A DNA stretch of 29,265 nucleotides from a virus: IMG/VR virus record IMGVR_UViG_3300032331_000664, positions 1 to 29,265 of that record; one strand, 5' to 3'. The position numbers and the translations under genes are program-made. The notes beneath the pieces were generated by a model. That model worked only from the letters and a program-made list of their open reading frames with translations. It was not told where the DNA came from and searched no databases. Below, piece after piece: positions 6,956 to 13,851 of this stretch (position 1 is its first letter; the number at the start of each line of letters is the position of its first letter).

Positions 6956-7155
6956 TTCGCTGAGTGTTTAGTTATTAATTCCCCATACTTCTCTAATACT
7001 AGGCTTTGGGTTTGTTTTTTTACGTTTTGAGGGACTTTATTGGTTTGGCAATAGTTTCCTTGGTTAATCGAAAGATAACCGATTACAGCCCAAAATAATG
7101 ACAATGCCACAACAGTGCCAAGGATGTCCTTTTGATTTTCGTTTAGTGTTCTCAT
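6952..7155 (-). CDS. Small membrane protein
   Basis: A 67-residue protein with a hydrophobic segment at about 12-29 (LGTVVALSLFWAVIGYLS) followed by a polar, basic tail. It is likely anchored in the inner membrane. ATGA overlaps link it to both neighbours (7152-7155 and 6952-6955). No family is recognised. Confidence 0.6.
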   Translation of the reverse strand: MRTLNENQKDILGTVVALSLFWAVIGYLSINQGNYCQTNKVPQNVKKQTQSLVLEKYGELITKHSAK

Positions 7156-7319
7156 TTGATATTGAATTTTATTTTTAAATCATTCATAACTGACCAACGT
7201 GTGACTGCGGATTGAGTCACCTCATCATCAATTCCTAATAATTCCATTGAGCGTTGTACTGCATCCCATAATCTTTTCTCCTCCTGGATAATAAAATCAA
7301 TCATTTCTTGTTTTTTCAT
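7152..7319 (-). CDS. First gene of the early operon, hypothetical
   Basis: A 55-residue, mostly helical and charged protein, MKKQEMIDFIIQEEKRLW then AVQRSMELLGIDDEVTQ. It looks like a small helical cytoplasmic protein. The start at 7319 follows the leader AACACGCT and lies 26 bases from the TATCTTTG box at 7346-7353, so it is the first gene of an early transcript. Its stop overlaps the next ATG as ATGA. Confidence 0.65.
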   Translation of the reverse strand: MKKQEMIDFIIQEEKRLWDAVQRSMELLGIDDEVTQSAVTRWSVMNDLKIKFNIK

Positions 7320-7345
7320 AGCGTGTTTTTTAATTGTTTACTCCA

Positions 7346-7375
7346 CAAAGATATAAAAGGTTTCATAACTGCAAA
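7346..7375 (-). promoter_or_regulatory. Strong early promoter
   Basis: On the minus strand TTTG (7375-7372), 18 bases, then TATCTTTG (7353-7346): a full match to the Bacteroidota vegetative consensus. It lies 26 bases before the first early gene (ATG at 7319), directly after the gene-free control region. Confidence 0.8.
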
Positions 7376-7424
7376 ACTTTTTCAACTTTTTTTTCACTTT
7401 TCAACAAAATTAATTGTGAATGTT

Positions 7425-7440
7425 ATACCCGATGGGGTAT
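7425..7440. repeat. Perfect palindrome ATACCC-GATG-GGGTAT, candidate operator
   Basis: Six-base perfect arms around GATG. A partial copy, ATACCC-GATA-AGGTGT, begins 42 bases further on (7467-7482). This spacing is close to four helical turns and puts both copies on the same DNA face. They lie 50-110 bases upstream of the early promoter boxes. Confidence 0.6.
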
Positions 7441-7602
7441 TCATGTAAAGGAATTGATGTTATTTATACCCGATAAGGTGTAAAAACACATTATACTATG
7501 TATTTATCCTTTATATAGCCATTTATGTATATTAAAATATACTTTTGGCCACGTATACAATTGACAATAAATCCAAATAGTGTCAAATGTTTGTCACAAA
7601 AT

Positions 7603-7648
7603 AAGGGTAAATGTCCGATAAAATAAACAGAACAAGGGTAAATGTCCG
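7603..7648. repeat. Two direct copies of AAGGGTAAATGTCCG
   Basis: Identical 15-base copies at 7603-7617 and 7634-7648, 31 bases apart (three helical turns), flanked by TTGTCACAAA elements. They look like protein-binding sites in the control region. Confidence 0.7.
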
Positions 7649-7693
7649 TTAGAATGTCAAGTTACTTGTCACAAATACTTGCTAAATATGTGA

Positions 7694-7722
7694 CAAAAAA
7701 AAGAGGTACCGTTTCCGATACC
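7694..7722 (-). terminator. Rho-independent terminator ending the late region
   Basis: On the minus strand the stem GGTATCG / CGGTACC (one G-U pair) closes a GAAA tetraloop and is followed by TC and eight T. It lies about 30 bases after the metallophosphoesterase stop, so it should end the late transcript before the early control region. Confidence 0.88.
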
Positions 7723-7752
7723 CCCAATTACACACGCTAATGATTCGCTAAT

Positions 7753-8664
7753 TTACAAAGGAAATTTGATTGAATCGATACTTTTGTACATTTTTTTTAT
7801 GCCTTCCTTCTTTATTTCTTTGGCATTTATCTTCAGTATTCTTCCACCCGTTGGTTTGATGGGAGCTCCACGCTCAACATGCCATCCTTTAGATCCATCA
7901 CCGTACTCCTCTTTGTATGTTCCAGTGAGCATGAGGTGAATGTTTTTGTGATGGTTGATATATCCATGCTTCGGTGAATGAGTTACTGTATCTCTCACAT
8001 CATTACGACACGCATTCTCATGGATGTGGCCCATTGAGAAGATATCGAAATCCTCATACGTTTCCAATGCCCTGGTCAAGTTGATTGCTCCCTTGGTCAC
8101 AATTCCTCCCCCACCTGAGCCATGGAAGTATTTCAATTTGGTTGTAGTGATTGAGTTGGTATCATATGCCTGGCGAAGTATCAACCATCCACCATATCCT
8201 CCGGTCATTACGTTGCTACCATTCTTGTAATTAAGCAGGTCAACAAATCGTTGAAGGATATCCGTTTCTTGATACTTGATGATCGCTGTTTCATGATTCC
8301 CGTATCCGATGACAGTAAGGATGTGAGCATATGGACTAAACCATTCAACCGCAGTTTCAACGATTGAATCCAAATACTTTGCGTTGTTGTGTTCAGGTCG
8401 GATGTCGGATTTGTTACCTCGTTTATCACCTTTCCCCTGCATCAAACAAAAGAAATCACCATTCACCATCACTTTGATATCATTTTGAAGGCAGTAATCA
8501 AAATCACGTTTCAATAAATCCCAATCGCATTTCGGATTGTCCCAGTGAAGGTCGGACATCATTGCAAGTTGTGCGGTTGCTCCATCAAGGTGAAGCTCGT
8601 GAATGTTTTTAGAGTGCTTTTTTAGCATATTGGAAAAGGTATTTTGTGAATAATCCGAGTCCAA
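7753..8664 (-). CDS. Calcineurin-like metallophosphoesterase
   Basis: A 303-residue protein with all the metallophosphoesterase motifs in order: D38-L-H40, G69-D70, G122-N123-H124-E125, H181 and G212-H213-I-H215. These bind two metal ions and hydrolyse phosphodiester or phosphomonoester bonds. The substrate cannot be read from sequence: DNA ends, nucleotides and cyclic signalling nucleotides are all possible. It is the last gene of the late region, after the lysis genes. Met1 overlaps the preceding gene by 56 bases, while Met13 (8628) would overlap it by 20 and may be the true start. Confidence 0.88.
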   Translation of the reverse strand: MDSDYSQNTFSNMLKKHSKNIHELHLDGATAQLAMMSDLHWDNPKCDWDLLKRDFDYCLQNDIKVMVNGDFFCLMQGKGDKRGNKSDIRPEHNNAKYLDSIVETAVEWFSPYAHILTVIGYGNHETAIIKYQETDILQRFVDLLNYKNGSNVMTGGYGGWLILRQAYDTNSITTTKLKYFHGSGGGGIVTKGAINLTRALETYEDFDIFSMGHIHENACRNDVRDTVTHSPKHGYINHHKNIHLMLTGTYKEEYGDGSKGWHVERGAPIKPTGGRILKINAKEIKKEGIKKMYKSIDSIKFPL

Positions 8665-9052
8665 ATCCTATGACAAACAACCAAATATTCGCCTTCCCCT
8701 TTTTCTCGCTCTTATATTTGGCAACTTCCACCTTTTGAATTTGGCGAATAGTATCTCTTTTCAATTTATACTCGATTTTTTTCTCCCATCTTGTCATGGG
8801 AATGTACTGAGTTTTCCAAAGTACAACCGTATCCTTTTGAGTGATGAATTTCTCCCACACAATTTCGTTGTTTACGATCACGGGAAATGAATCAACCGAT
8901 GTGATTTGGATGGTATCGGATACCTCCTCACATTTGTATCCTTTTTTGATTGCCTTGTTGAGATGGTACTCTGCTGAACACGATACCAATAATACACTAA
9001 TGAGTATTAAGGTCTGAAGGTTTTTTGATAATCTGATAATCGATTGAGCCAT
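8609..9052 (-). CDS. Spanin-like lipoprotein (candidate u-spanin)
   Basis: A 147-residue protein. The N-terminus has a hydrophobic signal with lipobox LLVSC-S (Cys25), which should be lipidated and sent to the outer membrane. The middle is a charged periplasmic region (about 30-118). A C-terminal transmembrane segment at about 123-141 (IWLFVIGFGLGLFTKYLF) ends in basic KKAL. One protein bridging outer and inner membranes is the layout of unimolecular spanins such as T1 gp11, which fuse the two membranes in the last step of lysis. It follows holin and endolysin, overlapping the endolysin by 46 bases. Alternative: an Rz-like protein of another type. Confidence 0.72.
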   Translation of the reverse strand: MAQSIIRLSKNLQTLILISVLLVSCSAEYHLNKAIKKGYKCEEVSDTIQITSVDSFPVIVNNEIVWEKFITQKDTVVLWKTQYIPMTRWEKKIEYKLKRDTIRQIQKVEVAKYKSEKKGKANIWLFVIGFGLGLFTKYLFQYAKKAL

Positions 9053-9570
9053 CCGTTCAAAAATTTAGCGTTTTTTCCTGTTGATATTTCATAAAAGAAT
9101 CGTTTTCTTTCGTTGATTAATTCATCAAATAATATAGTTGGATTGATAGCATTCGCAGCGTTAATCGTTTTATTTCCGATTACTCCATCTATACTGCACA
9201 ATAACCCACAGTGATTGATTGCTACCTGAAGCGACTTTCCTGCTTGTTTTGCACCACTTCCCCACGCCATCCCTGTAACAAATATTGCAATGTTTTGTGA
9301 TGTAAATGAATCACCATGAACGCCATCCCAATATCCTTTTTTAAATATCTTAAACCAATCAGCAGAATTCATAGCAAAGAATCTTGCATCGTTATCAGTT
9401 CCGTAAAACGAAACCCACGTTTTGTATGTGATTCCTGCGTTCGTATGCCAACCACTTTTACCATTGAATGGTGTTGGACATGGATAGGATGAAGCTGAAT
9501 CTGATTTATCTCTTGATAGTCCACCTTCCCATTTCTTCACGAACTTAACGTACTTTTCAATCAATGTCAT
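9007..9570 (-). CDS. Endolysin, glycoside hydrolase family 108
   Basis: A 187-residue muramidase-like endolysin. Near the N-terminus is the GH108 catalytic Glu15 in KWEGGLS, followed by an aromatic segment (NAGITYKTW) and, in the C-terminal half, the PG_binding_3-like part: a segment resembling MAWGSGAKQAGKSLQ, then GVIGNKTINAAN. It has no signal peptide, so it needs the upstream holin to reach the peptidoglycan. ATGA overlap with the holin gene (9567-9570). Confidence 0.88.
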   Translation of the reverse strand: MTLIEKYVKFVKKWEGGLSRDKSDSASSYPCPTPFNGKSGWHTNAGITYKTWVSFYGTDNDARFFAMNSADWFKIFKKGYWDGVHGDSFTSQNIAIFVTGMAWGSGAKQAGKSLQVAINHCGLLCSIDGVIGNKTINAANAINPTILFDELINERKRFFYEISTGKNAKFLNGWLNRLSDYQKTFRP

Positions 9571-9992
9571 TTGAATTCGTCTAAGTTTGTTTTGGTCCTG
9601 GTGATAAATTTGCGAAGAGCTGCGAGTACATTCTTTCCCGTTACACTCTCATATGATTCGTTGATTGACTTTATCTCAACCATCACACAAAAGAACGCGA
9701 ATACTTTGGTCATTATAAGCTCAATTGAGATGAACTGAGCGATGATATCCCCTGCGATGTACTTCTCAATCAAGAAGGTGAACATAATCGCTCCACCGTA
9801 AAGTAATGACTTGGAGATTGTGTCTGATAATCTGCGAGATTGGAATGCTTTCCATCCTCCCTTTTTTACTGATCGCCAAATGCCAAAGCAAGTATCAATT
9901 GTGATTGCTAACATAGCCAAGTATATCATCGGCATGACCGGTGAAAGTACAGTCCAAAAAGCTATAATCATTATAACAATATTCTGCCTCAT
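9567..9992 (-). CDS. Holin, Phage_holin_4-like (TcdE/UtxA type)
   Basis: A 141-residue membrane protein with hydrophobic segments at about 4-33, 62-82 and 86-106 and a charged C-terminus (KFITRTKTNLDEFK). The N-terminal pair of segments followed by IDTCFGIWRSVKKG resembles the Phage_holin_4 family. Holins form pores in the inner membrane at a set time and release the endolysin. It directly precedes the endolysin and overlaps both neighbours by 4 bases. Confidence 0.85.
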   Translation of the reverse strand: MRQNIVIMIIAFWTVLSPVMPMIYLAMLAITIDTCFGIWRSVKKGGWKAFQSRRLSDTISKSLLYGGAIMFTFLIEKYIAGDIIAQFISIELIMTKVFAFFCVMVEIKSINESYESVTGKNVLAALRKFITRTKTNLDEFK

Positions 9993-10555
9993 AATACTAG
10001 GATTGAATTGTTATATCCGTTATCGGTTGGATATCCGCAAGTCCATGTACCGTTCATGAAGCAATTCCCGACACACATATGACAATCAATCTGAGGTCTT
10101 AAATCCGTATCGCGATTCTCATGGGATGTGAAGAGTGGAAATTCCGCTTTGTTTTTTACCAGGTACCGAATCAATCGCATCTCAAAGAATGATGCTTTCT
10201 GAGCATAGTGTTCCATGCCGAATGCAACCTCTGAACGCGATACACTCGATGAGTTATCACCGAACTGCGTTTGAAGTCCTTTGTTTTTCAATTGATAAGT
10301 CAATCCGAAGATTGCATCCTCAGCTGAACGCCATGCGACAACCGGCTGAATGAATAGAACAAGAGCTTCCTCTTCCGGTGTCAATGTTTGGTCGTTGTAT
10401 GCCTCAAGTAAATGGTCATAGAATACTGTTCCAAGTATCGGCATCACTCTCAATTGTGCTTGAGTTGCAATGTATGGAGTCACATCAGTCACATCCACAT
10501 TGGCAGTGATTGGTGTGTTTGTTTTGAGGTAGGTTTCAGTGATAAAATACAACAT
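9989..10555 (-). CDS. Probable head-tail connector protein
   Basis: A 188-residue protein immediately after the portal. The N-terminal helical part (VTPYIATQAQLRVMPILG, then LTPEEEALVLFIQPVVAWRSAEDAI) resembles adaptor or connector proteins of Bacteroidota phages; DUF6712 is the name I recall, from memory. The C-terminal end has four Cys in CHMCVGNCFMNGTWTC, unusual for a connector, which might bind a metal or form disulfides. Inferred role: completing the head at the portal vertex. Confidence 0.55.
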   Translation of the reverse strand: MLYFITETYLKTNTPITANVDVTDVTPYIATQAQLRVMPILGTVFYDHLLEAYNDQTLTPEEEALVLFIQPVVAWRSAEDAIFGLTYQLKNKGLQTQFGDNSSSVSRSEVAFGMEHYAQKASFFEMRLIRYLVKNKAEFPLFTSHENRDTDLRPQIDCHMCVGNCFMNGTWTCGYPTDNGYNNSILVL

Positions 10556-11874
10556 TATGCTTGAGGTGTTTGTGGTTGATTACTTGCAATCACATCCCCT
10601 CCCTCCAATGGAGGTAACGATGCCAATGCTCTCACTTCGTTTGGTGTCATGGTATCAAGGACCTTAGTCGCAACCAATGGACTCATAGCATTCAATGCAT
10701 CTTGAGTTTTGGATGCATCACCTTCTACCTCAACGATTGTTTCATTGATGATTTGGAAGTTGTTGATTGTGAAATCTGCATTGATTTTTGCAATACGAAG
10801 TATCTCATTGAAGATATCGGATACCTGCTCTCTCAATGGCATGACCACGTTCTTTTCGAATATCACATATGCTTGTTTGATGTCACTTCCTGAGCCAAGT
10901 GAACCCGTTGTGCGTACTCCCATCAGTATTGGATCTATTGTGTGAGCAAAACAAATCTGCTCAGTATTCAATCCGGATGCTTCCTGGAATAGTTTATCGT
11001 TCTGATTGGTTGGAATACTTTCAATCTTCGGCAATTGGTCTTGAGAATTGGCAAAAAATGCGACCGCTTTTCCTGCGTTGGCAGCTCCTTTCATCTTGTC
11101 CATTGTGGACCGAAGAACATTTTTCTCCTCTTCCGACTGCGGTCGTTTCGGGAACATCATCGCGAATGATGGGAACACACTGTTCTGAATGTTGGATTTT
11201 GCGAAGTAACTTAACTCACCTGAAAGGTAGGCAAAGTTCAAAGCTGATGTATATTTTGGAAGCGGATACCAATCTTGGCCCAAACACTCAACCTCATAAA
11301 CAAATAATTGGCATCGGTCTGAGCAAGTTGGATGATATCTTGGAATGTCACGCACATCGATTCTACTCGCCCAATCATCACAAATAAAATAGTTGTTAGG
11401 ATTTTGTCCTCTTCTCACTTTGTCTGGAGATACGTTCTTCATGCGTGTGAGCTTCATCTTCTCATCGAAGTACAACTCAAAGTAAACACGATTGTGGACA
11501 ATCAATTGTTCGGTTGTAATCCGAACTGTCTTTTTTAGGTGAGATTTCTTTTCAAATGTATATAAATCAAGAAGCTCTTGAGGTGTTGAGGTCGTTGCTC
11601 TCAATTCAATCCCTCCACCAATTACTGCATTTGTTTTGTAATCCACAATGGAACCATGGAGAGGTGATGAGTATACCAATTGATTGAGGACGGAAGGAAA
11701 AAGATTGCCCTCACCAAATGGAATCCATCCACTTGTTTGATGCCTCCCATTCACATATGGAAGAGATAAATTCCCTGAGCCAATTCTTCCGAATGGTGTA
11801 CTGAAGGACTGATATCCTTCCACCACTTCAGGTGATTGTTGTTTTGTTCCAATAAATCGGTCGTACCAAGCCAT
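10555..11874 (-). CDS. Portal protein
   Basis: A 439-residue portal. The evidence is length, an N-terminal segment typical of phage portals of the PBSX/HK97 kind (PLHGSIVDYKTNAVIGGG), a central stretch with LNFAYLSGELSYFAKSNI, and a C-terminal part with TIDPILMGVRTTGSLGSGSDIKQAY, which matches the end of the portal crown and stem region in that family. Portals form the dodecameric ring for DNA entry. Unusually, it follows the capsid genes rather than the terminase. It is separated by 2 bases from the upstream gene. Confidence 0.88.
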   Translation of the reverse strand: MAWYDRFIGTKQQSPEVVEGYQSFSTPFGRIGSGNLSLPYVNGRHQTSGWIPFGEGNLFPSVLNQLVYSSPLHGSIVDYKTNAVIGGGIELRATTSTPQELLDLYTFEKKSHLKKTVRITTEQLIVHNRVYFELYFDEKMKLTRMKNVSPDKVRRGQNPNNYFICDDWASRIDVRDIPRYHPTCSDRCQLFVYEVECLGQDWYPLPKYTSALNFAYLSGELSYFAKSNIQNSVFPSFAMMFPKRPQSEEEKNVLRSTMDKMKGAANAGKAVAFFANSQDQLPKIESIPTNQNDKLFQEASGLNTEQICFAHTIDPILMGVRTTGSLGSGSDIKQAYVIFEKNVVMPLREQVSDIFNEILRIAKINADFTINNFQIINETIVEVEGDASKTQDALNAMSPLVATKVLDTMTPNEVRALASLPPLEGGDVIASNQPQTPQA

Positions 11875-11876
11875 GT

Positions 11877-12218
11877 TTAATCGTAGATTGAGTTTTGTAT
11901 TGCACCACTTACAACCATTCTGCCCTCTTCAATGACGATTCCCGTCGTGTCCTGGATAGATGTTGGTGGAATTGTTGATTCATACACTTGATATCGGTAT
12001 TGTCCTTTGACCAATGTCACGTCAACCGGCTCATCCAATAGGAACATATTAAATCTTTCCTTCCAAGTGGAGATGTCAGCGGTGGTGAATAGGATTGGAG
12101 CATCGGTGACATCCATTTCATTCTCAAAAACGAACAAATAATACGGATTCGAGAGAGTGCTCACCTCAGTTAAAGTCAGCACAATGGAATTCACCTCACC
12201 TTTATCAATGTAAATCAT
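11877..12218 (-). CDS. Hypothetical virion-region protein
   Basis: A 113-residue protein predicted to be nearly all beta strand (GEVNSIVLTLTE, YYLFVFENEM, QYRYQVYES). A beta sandwich of this size beside the portal gene could be a head decoration, head completion or tail component. I cannot choose. It starts 36 bases after the terminator at 12254-12281, so it is reached by read-through or by an unseen promoter. Confidence 0.6.
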   Translation of the reverse strand: MIYIDKGEVNSIVLTLTEVSTLSNPYYLFVFENEMDVTDAPILFTTADISTWKERFNMFLLDEPVDVTLVKGQYRYQVYESTIPPTSIQDTTGIVIEEGRMVVSGAIQNSIYD

Positions 12219-12253
12219 ACTATTATATTATAAAAAGTAAGAAAAATGTTTAT

Positions 12254-12281
12254 AAAAAAAGCCCACCCGAATGGATGAGCT
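12254..12281 (-). terminator. Rho-independent terminator after the probable major tail protein
   Basis: On the minus strand AGCTCATCC, loop ATTC, GGGTGGGCT (nine pairs, two of them G-U) is followed by six more T. Together with the hairpin at 12846-12875 it brackets the probable major tail protein gene. Confidence 0.82.
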
Positions 12282-12301
12282 CTCTCTTTTTCTAGGTAAT
12301 G

Positions 12302-12826
12302 TTAAGCAATTACATCTAATACTGCACTTTCAAGAATCTCGTATGCAAGGAAATCATTCTCCGCGATCAATGTCACTGAGTATTTGCTACCATCTGCACG
12401 AGCAGTTCCCGAACCTTCACCAACTGCACTCAATTGTAAGTATGGGAAGTACCAATATTTACCATTCGCATCTAAGATGATTGCGTTCAAGTATTGTTGT
12501 CCTGCACCAAGCACTTTGATTGCTTGTGACTTAGATTGGTCACGGCGGTGGAACATCAAGCTGATTGTTGCGGTTACATATGAGCTACCATTGACAAGGT
12601 CAATCGCTGCATCTTCGGTGTAACTTCCGGTGTTTCTGCGGATTTCAAATTCAGTGTATAAATCACCACCAACGATCAAGTTAATTGTATCGATTGTCCA
12701 AGTATTTGGTGCACCTGCGAATTCGATGCCATCGATGTTATCTTGTTGGTTGATATATACCTTGAAAATCCCACCACTGTTATTGTCACACGACTTAACT
12801 ATGGATTCTAAATTTTCACAAGCCAT
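12302..12826 (-). CDS. Probable major tail protein
   Basis: A 174-residue, mainly beta protein (NTWTIDTINLIVGGD, YVTATISLMFHRR, KYSVTLIAENDF). Size, beta content and placement right after the major capsid gene, with its own terminator on each side, suggest an abundant tail tube protein. No specific signature is visible, so a head protein remains possible. The leader before the ATG is A-rich (AAAACAACAAAAA), as at the capsid gene, which fits strong translation. Confidence 0.55.
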   Translation of the reverse strand: MACENLESIVKSCDNNSGGIFKVYINQQDNIDGIEFAGAPNTWTIDTINLIVGGDLYTEFEIRRNTGSYTEDAAIDLVNGSSYVTATISLMFHRRDQSKSQAIKVLGAGQQYLNAIILDANGKYWYFPYLQLSAVGEGSGTARADGSKYSVTLIAENDFLAYEILESAVLDVIA

Positions 12827-12845
12827 TTTTTGTTGTTTTAAATAT

Positions 12846-12875
12846 TAAAAATAGAGGGGAGTATTTCATCCCCTC
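12846..12875 (-). terminator. Hairpin terminator after the major capsid gene
   Basis: On the minus strand GAGGGGA / TCCCCTC (seven pairs) encloses an eight-base loop and is followed by TATTTTT. It lies 17 bases after the capsid stop and 20 before the next start. It may act as a partial terminator that raises capsid mRNA over downstream genes. Confidence 0.72.
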
Positions 12876-12891
12876 AAGGATATTTTGTTAA

Positions 12892-13827
12892 TTACGCAGC
12901 TGAATTGTAGAATACAATCTCGTTACCATTAACGTGAGTGAATCCAACTTTCATGTTAGCACGAGTACGGATAACCGGCTCAGCAACTGTATCAGCTAAG
13001 TTGATAGCTCTTAACGCTTTACCATCTCCTTCAGCATCGAAGGAATAGATAAGATTTGAACGTAACGTAGCGACAATTTTGGAAGTTGTTCCCATTCCTG
13101 GACACATAACCATCTTGATACCTAAGTATGAGAAATCCAATGCTTGAGTCAAGTTGGCTTGAGTATTCGCAGCAGCAACCGCAGCACGATATGCCATAGC
13201 TACCGGTGTAGATACATAGATTCTCAACTCTTCTTGGTTAGCGATAACCGCAGCAGGAATAGCAGCATAAACCAATGCTAATTTAGCAAGTACGTTTGAT
13301 GCGTTGATAGCAACTGGAGATGCAATGTCAATCACGTTAGCTGAATCAGCAACTAATCCTTTTACATAACCATCACACAATGCGTATGCAGCAACCTCAG
13401 AATCCGTATCACCTAACCAACGTAATTTCTCTACGTTCTCAGCGATTGTTTTCGCCATTTCTCCCCAATAGTAATCCATAAAAGATGCAACAGTGAAATC
13501 ACCATTTGAACCTTTTGTCATTTGCAATGAAACAAATGATTGCTCCAATTGGAATTGACAAATCTCAGCCATTGCGGATAATCCACATACGTCAACTTCT
13601 ACTGAAGCAAGTTCGTCATTTGATGCGTTCCATCCACAGTTCTCAGCTTGTAAAACTTGACCAAATGTTACATTGGAAATTTTAGTTTTGTATTTGATAC
13701 CTGGAAGTGTACGGTAATTGTCAACCGTTTCCTCTTGTAAATACGCACGAGAATAGAATGCCTCGCTGTTTGCTTGCAATAACGCTGATGCGTCAATGTC
13801 TAAGTCGAATTTTAATTTTCTGCTCAT
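12892..13827 (-). CDS. Major capsid protein (HK97-fold)
   Basis: A 311-residue protein beginning MSRKLKFDLDIDASALLQ. Composition (Ala-rich, no long hydrophobic segment), length, the acidic helical region in the middle (ESMAKTIAENVEKLRWLGD-like, about 131-150), a later A-domain-like part with Ala-rich helices, and position directly after the protease-scaffold gene all point to an HK97-fold capsid protein. The leader is very A-rich (AAACAAAACAAAATG), typical of highly expressed Bacteroidota genes. A hairpin terminator follows. Confidence 0.85.
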   Translation of the reverse strand: MSRKLKFDLDIDASALLQANSEAFYSRAYLQEETVDNYRTLPGIKYKTKISNVTFGQVLQAENCGWNASNDELASVEVDVCGLSAMAEICQFQLEQSFVSLQMTKGSNGDFTVASFMDYYWGEMAKTIAENVEKLRWLGDTDSEVAAYALCDGYVKGLVADSANVIDIASPVAINASNVLAKLALVYAAIPAAVIANQEELRIYVSTPVAMAYRAAVAAANTQANLTQALDFSYLGIKMVMCPGMGTTSKIVATLRSNLIYSFDAEGDGKALRAINLADTVAEPVIRTRANMKVGFTHVNGNEIVFYNSAA

Positions 13828-13851
13828 TTTGTTTTGTTTTTGTTTTGTTTA

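Larger units (their letters stand above)
7320..7752. other. Gene-free control region between late terminator and early promoter
   Basis: No credible gene on either strand. It is AT-rich and holds, from right to left, the late terminator (7694-7722), three TTGTCACAAA-type elements (7591-7600, 7666-7675 and an inverted partial copy at 7688-7697), two copies of AAGGGTAAATGTCCG (7603-7617 and 7634-7648), a palindrome and its partial copy (7425-7440 and 7467-7482), and the early promoter (7346-7375). This is probably the main early regulatory region. Confidence 0.75.

Noticed and set aside
7540-7547. Plus-strand TACTTTTG matching TAnnTTTG in the control region
   Set aside because: No plus-strand gene follows for 7 kb and no -33 element is evident; a chance match in AT-rich DNA is likely.
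7729-7745. Plus-strand ACACACGCTAATGATT, similar to early gene leaders
   Set aside because: The ATG is followed by a stop after three codons (M-I-R) and there is no gene on that strand, so it is not counted as a leader.
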